Shown: positions 47,238-56,731 of the stretch, in pieces
How positions within the stretch are numbered: the first letter of the stretch is position 1
Layout: every line of letters begins with the position of its first letter
Source of the DNA: Calothrix sp. PCC 7716
GTDB taxonomy: Bacteria > Cyanobacteriota > Cyanobacteriia > Cyanobacteriales > Nostocaceae
Assembly (NCBI RefSeq): GCF_019977735.1
Contig: NZ_AP025018.1
Coordinates: 434,001 to 498,000 of the forward strand
DNA length: 64,000 nt
Direction of reading: 5' to 3'
The notes under the pieces: model-generated
Told to the model about the DNA's origin: nothing
The model's input: only the letters and a program-made list of their open reading frames with translations
Databases searched by the model: none
Position numbers and translations under genes: made by a program

Positions 47238-47295
47238 GCATTGCCCACCTTACTTTTTTTACCACAGAGACTATTAGACACCTTGAGAAAGGCGC

Positions 47296-47535
47296 CTACT
47301 CCCTAAAATTAATAACGCTAACTACCACATTTCCCTTTTTGTGTCCTTCTTCGATATACCTATGAGCTTCTTCAGTTTGTTCTAAAAAATAAGTTTTATC
47401 AATAACCAATTTTATCTTTCCTGCCTCAATATACTCTTTCAACTCTTTGAGAAGTACTCGAAGCTCTGAAACTGGTCGCAGACCTGTGGCAGAAAACTTC
47501 GCTTTTTTACTACCAACCTTAATATCCAAACTCAT
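47296..47535 (-). pseudogene. C-terminal fragment of a zinc-type alcohol dehydrogenase/quinone reductase
   Basis: 79 residues: [20 protein letters not shown], then [20 protein letters not shown] and KKGNVVVSV. These are the last 80 residues of the MDR superfamily (usually about 330), with the typical AHRY and GNVVV ending. The catalytic and NADP-binding domains are missing; the upstream DNA is a dispersed hairpin. Confidence 0.8.
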
Positions 47536-47561
47536 AGTATATTTATATTGTTAACAACCTT

Positions 47562-47589
47562 GTAGAGACGTTACATGTAACGTCTCTAC
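47562..47589. repeat. GTAGAGACGTTACATGTAACGTCTCTAC palindrome
   Basis: Perfect palindrome of the dispersed AGACG family, between the dehydrogenase fragment and the ATPase gene. Confidence 0.75.
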
Positions 47590-47636
47590 GTTGGTTATAA
47601 TAGTAGAATTAGCATCTAGTATAATAAGACCAATAT

Positions 47637-48968
47637 ATGACACTTAGTAAATATTCAAAAAGACCTAAATCAGAATTAGTTATTCTAAAAGGTAGGTATG
47701 AAATTTATAACTTGAAAGAAAATCCATTTCCTACATATCCATTCATTAGTCAAAATTCAAATGATGCCAGAAGTAATGGAAATATTTATGAGCCATCGAT
47801 TCGTCAACAAGAATATAAGCTTATTGAAGATAACTTTTTTAAAGTACCTCAAAGTGACTCTAACCATTTTAGATTAGGTTACATTATAGATACTTCATAT
47901 ATTGGTCGTGGGAATGGCAAATCAGCTTTTTTAGTTAATACTCAAAAAAATATCAACCAAGATTTTGCACTATCTATATCAAATGAATTAAATAAATGTT
48001 TCGCCATAACTGTTGTACCGGAAGCTAGTGGCAGAACAAAAACTTTTGAAAGTTTTGTTGAACTTATAGTTCAATATATTTTTGCATCAAATTTTATTGA
48101 GGATAGTTTAATTTCATTGCGTCTAGAAGCAATTATGGAACTATCTAAAAATTTTGATATTGATAAATATTTTTCTAATGAGGTTGATTTAAAAAGTAAA
48201 CTTAAGTCTCCGGATTGGTACTTAGAGAATGGTATAGATTTTAAAGTTGTATTACAACATATACTATCTAATCCGTATTTAAGGGGATTGCCACAGAGTT
48301 TTCGCATTTTCTTATCTGATTCATTATCTCAGATAGTAGAGCAAGGTCATTTTGAAGAGTACTACAAAACTCTAAAACCTGGTAAATCAAAGCTTGAATT
48401 TGTTTTTACACATTTAGTAAATTTATTTTTGGCGGCAGGTTTTAATGGCGCCTACATTTTTGTTGATGACTTTGAACGTATTCCAGACTTCCAAAGTGAG
48501 CGTCAGAAAAAAGATTTTGCCCTAGAGTTGAGAACTTGTCTCTTTGATGGTCTGTACACAAATTCTAAAGTCGGTTTTTACAATTTTATACTTGTGTTAC
48601 ACGCTGGAGTTCCAAGATTAATTCAATCGGCATGGGAACAAAGTGGTTTAGATATGAGGGCGCCAATTTCTTTTGAAGGGACAGCAAAAAATATCATTCG
48701 TTTTGATAAAATAAAGCAGCAAGATGCATTGCCATTAGTGCAAAAATATATACAAGCTTATAGAATCCATGAGGAATCTATTGATAAATTATATCCTTTT
48801 ACAGAAGAATCTATAACTAAGATTGCGGAATTAAGCGATTACAACGCTTCTAAAATTATTAAAATGGCTTATGATGTATTGGAGAACGCGGTAGATAGCA
48901 AGGTTGAGGTAATAAGCCTTGATTTTTTATTAACTAACTATGATTATAATAATTTAGCTACATTATAA
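47637..48968 (+). CDS. P-loop ATPase of unknown function
   Basis: 443 residues, soluble. NPFPTYPF near the start is followed by a Walker A IGRGNGKSAFL (about residue 95) and a Walker B GAYIFVDDFERIP (about residue 275), with a sensor-like VLHAGVPRLI after it; the rest is helical. This layout suggests an ORC/Cdc6- or STAND-like AAA ATPase, as found in several DNA-defence or DNA-repair systems, but I recognise no specific family. The convergent 94-residue gene overlaps its 3' end. Confidence 0.6.
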   Translation: MTLSKYSKRPKSELVILKGRYEIYNLKENPFPTYPFISQNSNDARSNGNIYEPSIRQQEYKLIEDNFFKVPQSDSNHFRLGYIIDTSYIGRGNGKSAFLVNTQKNINQDFALSISNELNKCFAITVVPEASGRTKTFESFVELIVQYIFASNFIEDSLISLRLEAIMELSKNFDIDKYFSNEVDLKSKLKSPDWYLENGIDFKVVLQHILSNPYLRGLPQSFRIFLSDSLSQIVEQGHFEEYYKTLKPGKSKLEFVFTHLVNLFLAAGFNGAYIFVDDFERIPDFQSERQKKDFALELRTCLFDGLYTNSKVGFYNFILVLHAGVPRLIQSAWEQSGLDMRAPISFEGTAKNIIRFDKIKQQDALPLVQKYIQAYRIHEESIDKLYPFTEESITKIAELSDYNASKIIKMAYDVLENAVDSKVEVISLDFLLTNYDYNNLATL

Positions 48969-49228
48969 CTTTTATCTTCAAGTAAGGTAACAATTTTGTT
49001 TGTGAGTTGGAAATATATTAGTGTATAAAGCTGTTTTTTGTTGATTTCAAATGTAACTAATACTTCCTCTTCCTCGTTTTCTGCTATTGTAAAAAAATCT
49101 GAAATTTCCGATATTGTAATAATGACTTTATGATGTTGCTTATCATTCCTTTTTAACCACCATCTATATCCACCTGGTTCTCCAGGAATTATAAATTCAG
49201 ATTCTAAGGCGCCTTTGTTTATTAACAT
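48944..49228 (-). CDS. hypothetical protein convergent with the ATPase gene
   Basis: 94 residues from the ATG at 49228: GEPGGYRWWLKRNDKQHHKV, then FFTIAENEEEEVLVTFEINK and LIYFQLTNKI. It overlaps the ATPase 3' end by 25 bases. The open frame continues upstream to about 49320 without a standard start codon, so the true N-terminus is unclear. No family was recognised. The gap to 49477 holds a TCTTGTGG inverted repeat. Confidence 0.4.
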   Translation of the reverse strand: MLINKGALESEFIIPGEPGGYRWWLKRNDKQHHKVIITISEISDFFTIAENEEEEVLVTFEINKKQLYTLIYFQLTNKIVTLLEDKSYNVAKLL

Positions 49229-49395
49229 GATGGCTTCTATGATGTCGGCTATTGGGCATGAAAAGGCATGTGTGATTATAAAATTATAGATTTCATCGTT
49301 TATATAAAGTAAACATGTACTCTAACCATGTGGTTGTAAATTGTACAGGAAATCAATATCATCACCGTCGTACATTTTTTTACTGTGAGCTTTAG

Positions 49396-49472
49396 TCTTG
49401 TGGGATGGGCATCCTTGCCCGTCCTTCTATATAAGATTATAAGAGGCAGGCAGGGATGCCTGCTCCACAAGA
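49396..49472. repeat. TCTTGTGG...CCACAAGA inverted-repeat element, second copy
   Basis: TCTTGTGGGATGGGCATCC and GGATGCCTGCTCCACAAGA form the arms; related to the element at 27301-27400 but with a shorter middle. It could terminate the glycosyltransferase or the convergent gene. Confidence 0.65.
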
Positions 49473-49477
49473 GGGAA

Positions 49478-50614
49478 TTATATTTTACTGAGTGCTTGGG
49501 CTATTTGCTGGTTAATGATTTCTACATCGAATTTTGAGCGCGCGCTATGAAGTGCGTTCTCTGCTAATATTGCGGTTTTTGATGGTTCTTTGACGCAAGT
49601 TGTAATTATTTGTGCAAGTTCTTGGGGGTCTCCTGGTGTGACGAGATAGCCATTTACGTCCTGATCTACTATTTCTATGGCGCCACCTGAAGAAGCTGCA
49701 ACTACTGGTTTTCCACATAACATTGCTTCTACTATAACTCTACCAAATGGTTCGGCGGCGATTGAGGTGTGTGCTACTAAGTCACATGCTGACATTAGTT
49801 GGGGTATGTCGGAACGGAAACCTAGAAATTTTACGCGGGTTTGAAGTTGCAGTTTTTCTACTTGTTCGTGTAGTTGTTTGACGTATTCTTGTTCTCCGAA
49901 TAATGCATCACCAACCAATATTGCTGTGACTTGTGAAGGGGACTGTGCTATTGCTTCTATTAATATATGTTGTCCTTTCCAGGGTGATAAACGGCTAAAG
50001 TGTCCAATTACAAATTTGTCTTCGAGTTCTAATTCTTGACGAAGTTGTTTTATTTGGGTTTCGTTGACTTGATATGATTTTGAGTCAAAGCCGTTATAAA
50101 TTACTTCTACTATGTCCGCGCGTCCTGAAGCTTCAATAAAAGCGTTTTTACTTGCTTGCGAGTTGGCAATAATTAATTTTGCAAAGCGGTTTGCTAAGGT
50201 AACGGCTATAGTTCGGTTTGTTTTGCTGAAGTGTTCGGGTGATAATATATCGTGTAGATGATAGACTAATGGGCGCCGACTCAAAAAGCTAGCAATGGCG
50301 CCGATAACTAGTGCTTTTTGTGTGTTAGCGTAAATTAAATCATAGTCACGGGCAATTTTTGCTACTTTGTTAATTAAGGGTAATAGCTGAGTTAAACTTG
50401 CTAAACCTTGTATTAATGTGCTTTCTTTGCGAACTTGAATTGCTTGGTTTGTTAAAATTTTTACGGGTATTTGATTTTTTTCGAGTAAGTCGCGAAATGA
50501 ACCGTCAGCGAATAAGCCTACTAGGCAATTTGGACTATAAGGTTTTGCTATGTCTATTAAACATAATTCGGCGCCGCCCGGTTTACCGCTTTGATCTAAA
50601 AATAATATTTTCAT
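49478..50614 (-). CDS. GT4-family glycosyltransferase
   Basis: 378 residues. MKILFLDQSGKPGGAELCLI is the N-terminal Rossmann fold, VIGHFSRLSPWKGQHILIEA the linker/second fold, and GRVIVEAMLCGKPVVAASSG the EX7E sugar-nucleotide motif (E at AEPFGRVIVE). Such enzymes add sugars to lipids, exopolysaccharide or heterocyst envelope; the substrate is unknown. No sugar cluster is adjacent. Confidence 0.9.
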   Translation of the reverse strand: MKILFLDQSGKPGGAELCLIDIAKPYSPNCLVGLFADGSFRDLLEKNQIPVKILTNQAIQVRKESTLIQGLASLTQLLPLINKVAKIARDYDLIYANTQKALVIGAIASFLSRRPLVYHLHDILSPEHFSKTNRTIAVTLANRFAKLIIANSQASKNAFIEASGRADIVEVIYNGFDSKSYQVNETQIKQLRQELELEDKFVIGHFSRLSPWKGQHILIEAIAQSPSQVTAILVGDALFGEQEYVKQLHEQVEKLQLQTRVKFLGFRSDIPQLMSACDLVAHTSIAAEPFGRVIVEAMLCGKPVVAASSGGAIEIVDQDVNGYLVTPGDPQELAQIITTCVKEPSKTAILAENALHSARSKFDVEIINQQIAQALSKI

Positions 50615-50720
50615 ATATATAAAGCACGAATGTATCGTGTCCTTACAATATCTTATTGTTTTATCTAGATTTAACTAATTACAATATTTAAATCAAAAAT
50701 TTACAGTAAAAAAATATTAA

Positions 50721-50793
50721 TTGTCATTCTGAGCGTAGCGAAGAATCTCGTTAACTTGATGTTTAAGAGATGCTTCGTACCTCAGCATGACAA
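50721..50793. repeat. TTGTCATTCTGAG...CTCAGCATGACAA inverted repeat
   Basis: Arms TTGTCATTCTGAGC and CTCAGCATGACAA enclose GTAGCGAAGAATCTC. It is a common dispersed hairpin type, here just after the cupB stop. Confidence 0.65.
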
Positions 50794-50799
50794 TTTGTG

Positions 50800-51936
50800 T
50801 TAAGAGGCTTTGTTTACGTCTAGTAAGCGTGAGTTTTGTAATCTATCGAGCCATTTTTGGAAGTAGACTTGGTTAGCCATTTGCTCGTTGGGGTTTTGGG
50901 TATCGGCAGGATGGGGCATTAGTCCTAATATTGTTGCTGAGGTTACGCAAAACATCGATTTTTGGAAGCTGATACATATTTGTACTCGCAGGTCGTCTTC
51001 TCCTCTAAGACTTTTACGGTATATTTCGTGGAGGTATTCGGGTAAGAAGTGCCGCATGTCTTGCATTAGCAATGTTGGTGGTATACCGGCGCCTCCTATA
51101 GGTAGGGGGTCTGCGTATAAGGCGCCGTATTGAAAGCGCGCTTGGTCTGCGGGTATTTGATATGCTTGAGCGTTATATGAAACTGTACCTGGGAAGGGTG
51201 TTCCTCTAAAGAATACTGCTTCGACGTAGGGTATAGCGGTGTCTACTAAGAAGGTTAAACCTAATGATTTGGGTAGAATGCTGTAAGTTTTATCTTTGAT
51301 TTTGACTGAGTAAGTAATTGGTCTTGAGGCATCAAAAACTAAACCGTCTTTTATATGGTTGACGACTTCTGGAATTGTTTTTATCATTCCCATGTCGTAA
51401 TAGTCTGATAATGATAGAAATATATCAGCCATGACTCGCCAAAATTGTCCTAAACCACTGTAGTATGCAGAAACTCGCAGTTGTTCGGTTAAAAAATCAG
51501 GAAATAAGCTATTTAAACCTAAGACAAAAGGATTATTTCCAAATTTTGCTTGTATTATAGCGTTGGCTCGCTCTTGAAATTCTGGTGTGTCTAAGTAACT
51601 ATCTAAACCGCCGCCTCCGTGCCAATACATTGCTTTCATGCAATATTCAGCATATTCAAAGTTTATACGGTCGTGCCACCAATGTTTAAATAGTTTTTTT
51701 CTATTGATGTCACCGTTGAAATATTTGAAGAAGGGGAAAAATACTAAGAATTGATTTTCTGCGATGTAAATGAGGTTTTTAGAATATTCGTCTAAAACGA
51801 CTCCGTAGCTTTTTAAAATGCCTACTACTTCGCGGACGTTTTCTGGTGTATCTGGAAGTAGTGAATCACCATTTTGCAATCTTTTTAGGTATTCTATTAA
51901 CGGATAGTTATCAAGTGTTTTTGCTTTTGTAACCAT
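50800..51936 (-). CDS. cupB: CO2 hydration protein CupB/ChpX
   Basis: 378 residues, soluble. LFKHWWHDRINFEYAEYCMK, HGGGGLDSYLDTPEF and RFQYGALYADPLPIGGAGIP are typical of the Cup/Chp family, which acts with specialised NDH-1 complexes as a light-driven, one-way carbonic-anhydrase-like unit (CO2 to bicarbonate) on the thylakoid. Together with NdhD and NdhF just upstream it marks the constitutive NDH-1MS' type, hence CupB rather than CupA; the assignment rests on this position and on proximity to ccm. Confidence 0.88.
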   Translation of the reverse strand: MVTKAKTLDNYPLIEYLKRLQNGDSLLPDTPENVREVVGILKSYGVVLDEYSKNLIYIAENQFLVFFPFFKYFNGDINRKKLFKHWWHDRINFEYAEYCMKAMYWHGGGGLDSYLDTPEFQERANAIIQAKFGNNPFVLGLNSLFPDFLTEQLRVSAYYSGLGQFWRVMADIFLSLSDYYDMGMIKTIPEVVNHIKDGLVFDASRPITYSVKIKDKTYSILPKSLGLTFLVDTAIPYVEAVFFRGTPFPGTVSYNAQAYQIPADQARFQYGALYADPLPIGGAGIPPTLLMQDMRHFLPEYLHEIYRKSLRGEDDLRVQICISFQKSMFCVTSATILGLMPHPADTQNPNEQMANQVYFQKWLDRLQNSRLLDVNKAS

Positions 51937-51950
51937 AGCTTTTTAAGAGG

Positions 51951-52008
51951 CGTTAGGAGTTAGGAGTTAGGGGTTAGGAGTTAGGAGTTAGGAACCAACT
52001 CCTAACTC
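51951..52008. repeat. STRR array between cupB and ndhD4
   Basis: Five copies of GTTAGGA (one degenerate) followed by the complementary AACTCCTAACTC. The RNA could fold between the two genes of the operon. Confidence 0.8.
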
Positions 52009-52023
52009 AAAAGTTTCTAACCT

Positions 52024-53508
52024 TTAATTTTTGGTGATGGTTGCGACTACGTTTTCAATGTGAACCATTGCAGTAGTTGTTGGTTCTGTCCAGTGTATTA
52101 ACCATGCGGGTTGAATACCGAAAATGATAATTAACACTGCTAAGGCAAAAGCTGGAAGACGGTCACTCCAGTACACTCTTGGTAAATTCATTACCTGTGT
52201 GGATAATCTACCGAAGAATGCTCGGTTCATTAAAATTAGGAAGTAAACTGCTGTTAGCCCTGTTCCTATCATTGATATTAGGGTTTGCACTGGGAAAGCG
52301 GCGAAGCTGCCCCGAAAGACGATAAATTCGGAAATAAACCCAACCATTCCGGGTATTCCAGCACTTGCCATTATCCCAACTACCATTAAGCTACCAATTA
52401 CTGGCATTCCGCGTTCGGGGTTGAAGAGTCCTTGAACTACGTCTAAGTCGCGACTGCCTGCCTTTTTATACACGACACCTACTAGCAAGAACAGTAGTGC
52501 TGATATTAAACCATGACTAATCATTTGTAGTACTGCTCCTAACACGCTCAATGGTGTTGCAGCAGCAGCGGCAAGCAGTATATAACCCATGTGTCCAACT
52601 GAACTATATGCCACCATTTTCTTCATGTCTTTTTGAGCGATGGCACAAGATGAACCATATAGTACGCTTATTACTGACCATGTTGCTAAAAACGGCGCCA
52701 ATGTTGCCCAAGCATCAGGGAATAAATCCATGCCAAACCGCAATAAACCATAAGTACCTAGTTTCAACAGTACCCCTGCTAATAATACCGATATTGGTGT
52801 GGAAGCTTCAACGTGAGCATCGGGTAGCCATGTATGAAAAGGTACTAAAGGCATTTTGATGCCAAAACCAATTAAAATTCCTAGCAGTAAGATGATTTGT
52901 GTAACCAGTGGTAGACTTTCGGTATTCAAATTTTCGAGCGCAAAGTTATGTGAACCACTTAGCAGTACCATGCCAAGGAAACTTGCTAATATCAAAAATC
53001 CTGATACTGCTGTGTATATCAAAAATTTTGTTGCTGCATAACCTCGACGTTCACCACCCCAGATCGCTATTAGTAAGTACAGGGGAATCAATTCGATTTC
53101 GTAAAACAGGAAAAATAATAGCAAGTCCTGCGATAGAAAGGCGCCTGTTACCCCGATATTTAACAGCAGTAATAATGCATAATAAAATCGCGGTCGATTT
53201 ATAGATTCATCAGAACTGTAAATCGCAATACAAGTCAACAGCGCATTTAGCACCAACAACGGTAATGATAATCCATCAATACCAAGATTGTAATTCAAGC
53301 CCAATACATCTATCCAGGGCAAGAATTCTGTAAATTGTTGTGAGACATTGCTTGGATTAAATAAAAATGCCAAAACAATCGTCCATACAAAAGCAACGCT
53401 AGCAAAACCCAAAGCTATTTTACGTGTTAGCTTTGGCGTTATTTCGACGGGCAAAAACCCTATCAATGCGGCGCCAAAAAACGGCAACAGAAGTAATACA
53501 GTAAGCAT
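52024..53508 (-). CDS. ndhD4: NDH-1 proton-pumping subunit NdhD4
   Basis: 494 residues from the ATG at 53508 (MLTVLLLLPFFGAALIGFLP). An open frame continues 35 codons upstream to 53613, but these encode STRR repeats (Lys-Thr-Gln-His-Ser-like) and are not part of the protein. About 13-14 membrane helices; the antiporter-like motif IGFGIKMPLVPFHTWLPDAH and DMKKMVAYSSVGHMG are typical. With NdhF4 and CupB it belongs to the CO2-uptake NDH-1 complex. Calling it D4 rests on cupB and ccm linkage. Confidence 0.9.
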   Translation of the reverse strand: MLTVLLLLPFFGAALIGFLPVEITPKLTRKIALGFASVAFVWTIVLAFLFNPSNVSQQFTEFLPWIDVLGLNYNLGIDGLSLPLLVLNALLTCIAIYSSDESINRPRFYYALLLLLNIGVTGAFLSQDLLLFFLFYEIELIPLYLLIAIWGGERRGYAATKFLIYTAVSGFLILASFLGMVLLSGSHNFALENLNTESLPLVTQIILLLGILIGFGIKMPLVPFHTWLPDAHVEASTPISVLLAGVLLKLGTYGLLRFGMDLFPDAWATLAPFLATWSVISVLYGSSCAIAQKDMKKMVAYSSVGHMGYILLAAAAATPLSVLGAVLQMISHGLISALLFLLVGVVYKKAGSRDLDVVQGLFNPERGMPVIGSLMVVGIMASAGIPGMVGFISEFIVFRGSFAAFPVQTLISMIGTGLTAVYFLILMNRAFFGRLSTQVMNLPRVYWSDRLPAFALAVLIIIFGIQPAWLIHWTEPTTTAMVHIENVVATITKN

Positions 53509-53521
53509 AGTTAAAGTAAAA

Positions 53522-53685
53522 AGTGATGAGTGCTGAGTGCTGAGTTTTGAGTGCTGAGTTTTGAGTGCTGAGTTTTGAGTGCTGAGTTTTGAGTTCTGAG
53601 TTCTGAGTTCCAAGTATCATTCTCAGCACTCAGCACTTTACACTCATCACTACTCTCAGCACTCAGCACTTTCTACTCAGCACTT
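53522..53685. repeat. STRR array between ndhD4 and ndhF4
   Basis: Many GAGTGCT / GAGTTTT / GAGTTCT heptamers, then complementary CAGCACT copies up to the ndhF4 stop. The two blocks can pair. On the minus strand, the array is read in frame with ndhD4 for about 35 codons. Confidence 0.85.
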
Positions 53686-53686
53686 T

Positions 53687-55543
53687 TTAAAACGGGAGGT
53701 TATTAAGAAGACCTAATGACCAACTAATAAAGAAACCTAGTATGCTAATACCAATAACGATGGTTAGCATGTAACCTTGTGATTGTCCGGATACACTGTA
53801 TTTCAAGCTTTGTCCGCTGAATATTGCCGCAAACCCAACTAAGTTAACTAACCCGTCAATAATGTAGCGGTCACTCCATGCTGATATTTTAGAAAGTATT
53901 GCGACTATACTTACTACCGTTGATTTGTATATACGGTCGATGTAAAAGTCATATCCTAATAAGTCTTGTACGAATCGCCATGCCAGTACAGTTGAACGTG
54001 ACCATGCTTTGTGTAGATGAATTGTTGAACCGAGTAATACCCCGAATGCTGTAGATGACACTAGTAGGGATAATACTGTTAAATTTATACTTTCCCAAGT
54101 CGGTAGTAAATACCACTGTTGAAGCATTAATGGTACTAACAAGTTCACAATTGTTAATGAAACCATTGGTACTGACATTTGCCAACCAACTTCCGGCGCC
54201 CGTCGAGTTTTTTGCTGTGGTTTACCCCAAAAAACTAACCGAAACACTCTGGTCAAATTTAATGCCGTTAACCCGTTGACTAGTACTAGTACAACAACTA
54301 CCCACGGTGAAATATTCGCTAAACCATCTGCCCAAGATAGCATTGCCCAAAAACTACCAAGCGGTAACATTGTCACCATACTTGCCGCACCCACTACAAA
54401 TGCAGTGGTTGTTGCTGGCATTCGCGACCATAGTCCACCCATTTCGGTTAAGTCTTGACTGCTGGTTGTAAAAATGACTGAGCCAGAACTCATAAATAAC
54501 AGTGCTTTGGCTATGGCATGAGTTAACAGCAGCATCAGCGCAACACCACCCTGTTCCATACCGACAGCTAAGAATACCAAGCCCATATACGCACTCGTTG
54601 AATGAGATAACGCGCGCTTAATATCAGTTTGGGCTATTGAAACTAGTGTTGCACCAATGGCTGTCACCAAACCCATCACTACTAATGCATTTAACGCTAT
54701 GGGTGAAAGTGCTAGTACTGGCTGAAGTTTGTAAAGTAAATAGGCGCCACCAGCTACTACCATCGAGTTTCGTAATATCGACGCTGGGTTAGGACCCTCC
54801 ATTGCTTCATCTAGCCATAAATGGAACGGGAACTGCGCGCACTTACCCGCAGGTCCAGCAATTAAAGCAAGTCCTAATAAAGTTGATACTACAGGAGAAA
54901 GTTCCGCCGTCTGTGCCCACTCGTACAAGTCTGAAAAATTCAAACTGCCTGCTATCACAGAAAGTGCAACAACAGCCATTAAAAGCAGCAAGTCTCCAAC
55001 GCGCTTCGTCCAAAACGCATCACGCGCGGCAGTTACAACTAAAGGTTGCGCGTACCAAAAACCAACGAGTAAATATGTTGATAATGTCAAAACTTCCAAA
55101 AGCGCGTAACTTAAAAACAACGAATCACTAATTGCTAAACCGCTTAACGCTGCTTCAAAAAATCCCATTAAGGCGAAAAAGCGAGCTAATGCCCAGTCTT
55201 TTTCCATATATCCCAAGGCATAAATTTGAGCGAGCAAACTCAAACCAGTTATTAATACTGATGCTCCAACACTAACAGTTGAAATTTCAATTGCAAATGA
55301 TAAATCAAAATCGGCAGCTTTAAACCAAGTTAGAAGTAAACTTTGTTGTTCACTGTTCCAAATCACTCTAAAAATAAGTAAACTGTGAACAAAAGCTAAT
55401 ACTGTGGTTGACAAATTCAAGTACGCCGCTGGTCTTGGACCCGTTCGTCTAATTAGTCCTATCGCCCAAGGTAGCGTCAATATCGCTCCAATTAAGCCAT
55501 AGAAAGGAACCCACCAACTCGTTGATAGCAGAAACTGATTCAT
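53687..55543 (-). CDS. ndhF4: NDH-1 proton-pumping subunit NdhF4
   Basis: 618 residues with about 16 membrane helices. The conserved block FFALMGFFEAALSGLAISDS, WTKRVGDLLLLMAVVALS, AQFPFHLWLDEAMEGPNPAS and IKRALSHSTSAYMGLVFLAV are typical NdhF, and the long lateral helix region with a C-terminal membrane segment is present. It is the first gene of ndhF4-ndhD4-cupB, divergent from ccmK. It pairs with CupB for CO2 hydration. Confidence 0.92.
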   Translation of the reverse strand: MNQFLLSTSWWVPFYGLIGAILTLPWAIGLIRRTGPRPAAYLNLSTTVLAFVHSLLIFRVIWNSEQQSLLLTWFKAADFDLSFAIEISTVSVGASVLITGLSLLAQIYALGYMEKDWALARFFALMGFFEAALSGLAISDSLFLSYALLEVLTLSTYLLVGFWYAQPLVVTAARDAFWTKRVGDLLLLMAVVALSVIAGSLNFSDLYEWAQTAELSPVVSTLLGLALIAGPAGKCAQFPFHLWLDEAMEGPNPASILRNSMVVAGGAYLLYKLQPVLALSPIALNALVVMGLVTAIGATLVSIAQTDIKRALSHSTSAYMGLVFLAVGMEQGGVALMLLLTHAIAKALLFMSSGSVIFTTSSQDLTEMGGLWSRMPATTTAFVVGAASMVTMLPLGSFWAMLSWADGLANISPWVVVVLVLVNGLTALNLTRVFRLVFWGKPQQKTRRAPEVGWQMSVPMVSLTIVNLLVPLMLQQWYLLPTWESINLTVLSLLVSSTAFGVLLGSTIHLHKAWSRSTVLAWRFVQDLLGYDFYIDRIYKSTVVSIVAILSKISAWSDRYIIDGLVNLVGFAAIFSGQSLKYSVSGQSQGYMLTIVIGISILGFFISWSLGLLNNLPF

Positions 55544-56191
55544 TTAAACTTCCCGATTTGCCGTAATTTAAAGAAATTATTAACGATGAAACTAGGTTAA
55601 CTAAAAGCCATATCCTAAAATTGTGTTCAATGTATGAATTGCACGGTTAAGGCTTTTTATTACTTAGATTTTCTCGGAAATATGTCAAAAATACTACTAT
55701 GCTTCGCATAAATAAACATTTATCTTTTCACGTTCAAATCCCTACCTGCTAAGATTTTCTTTATCTTAAAAATCCAGCTTATACGTTTTATAACAAAAAC
55801 TTATACTTTGGGAAAAATAAGTTATTGGCGCACGCTTGCAGCAAAACACTGGCAGAGAGGCGCCATATACGCTCTCGCTCAACTACTCCCTCACGGTAGA
55901 TTTGTCACTGTTACGTTTATTCATAAACTAACAGTATAAAGAAATTATAAATCATAAGGCATGGGGAAGGAATCCGTAGTCTGTGACGACTGGAAATACA
56001 CTGATATTAAGTTGGTTAAGTTTTTCAAAACCATTTTATTATAAAGTATTATAGTAATTTATCTTGCCAGGGGTGCCAACCTTTTCTATGCTTAAGAACG
56101 AGAGTGCTTTTTGAGTTGGACTTAAGATGAGCATCCCCGTCAAAAAATTCAGTAAGTACAGTGTCGCGTAAATTTTTGTAGGAGTCTAGAA
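55544..56191. promoter_or_regulatory. divergent regulatory gap ndhF4 / ccmK2
   Basis: 648 bases with no ORF. They must hold the promoters of ndhF4 (minus) and of the ccm operon (plus). A CO2-responsive LysR protein (CmpR-type, 62030) could act here, but I could not identify an unambiguous operator. The last 20 bases give the ccmK2 ribosome site TAGGAGTC. Confidence 0.5.
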
Positions 56192-56500
56192 GTGCCAATT
56201 GCAGTTGGAATGATTGAGACTAAGGGTTTTCCGGCAGTTGTAGAAGCTGCGGATGCGATGGTTAAGGCTGCACGTGTAACCTTAGTTGGATATGAAAAAA
56301 TTGGTAGCGCGCGCGTTACCGTTATTGTCCGAGGTGACGTATCTGAAGTACAAGCTTCGGTAGCTGCTGGAATTGAAGCTGCGCGTCGTGTTAATGGTGG
56401 TGAAGTCGTATCTACACACATTATTGCACGTCCACATGAGAACCTAGAGTATGTACTACCAATTCGATATACCGAAGCGGTGGAACAATTCCGGACATAA
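56192..56500 (+). CDS. ccmK2: carboxysome shell hexamer CcmK2
   Basis: 102 residues from GTG at 56192 (GGAG eight bases upstream). It is one BMC domain: [54 protein letters not shown] and [18 protein letters not shown]. The central pore GS (KIGSA) and the PHENLE ending are typical of CcmK1/K2. Main shell facet protein. It lacks the C-terminal extension of CcmK1. Confidence 0.96.
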   Translation: MPIAVGMIETKGFPAVVEAADAMVKAARVTLVGYEKIGSARVTVIVRGDVSEVQASVAAGIEAARRVNGGEVVSTHIIARPHENLEYVLPIRYTEAVEQFRT

Positions 56501-56502
56501 TT

Positions 56503-56560
56503 TGTAGTACTGAGGTTTTGCAGTACTAAGATTTTGCAGTACTGAAGTACTGCATTACGA
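56503..56560. repeat. TTGCAGTACTGA-type tandem repeat
   Basis: About four copies of GCAGTACT, with TTTTGCAGTACT twice, between ccmK2 and ccmK1. It could fold and influence the relative amount of the two shell proteins. Confidence 0.6.
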
Positions 56561-56731
56561 AAACAGGAGATGCTTGGGTTTTAGATTTTGGATTGAGTCT
56601 GTAGCTGTCTCTAAGTATAAACTAAATTTGGTAAATATTTGATACAAGTACAATTAAAATTCAGAATTTGAAATCCGACTTCACCTTTAAAGATCAAAAA
56701 CGTTTTCCTAACCCCCATTAAGGATAAAAAA

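Noticed and set aside
53420-53629. 69-residue frame at the ndhD4 5' end
   Set aside because: It is made of STRR repeat translation and runs out of frame with ndhD4.
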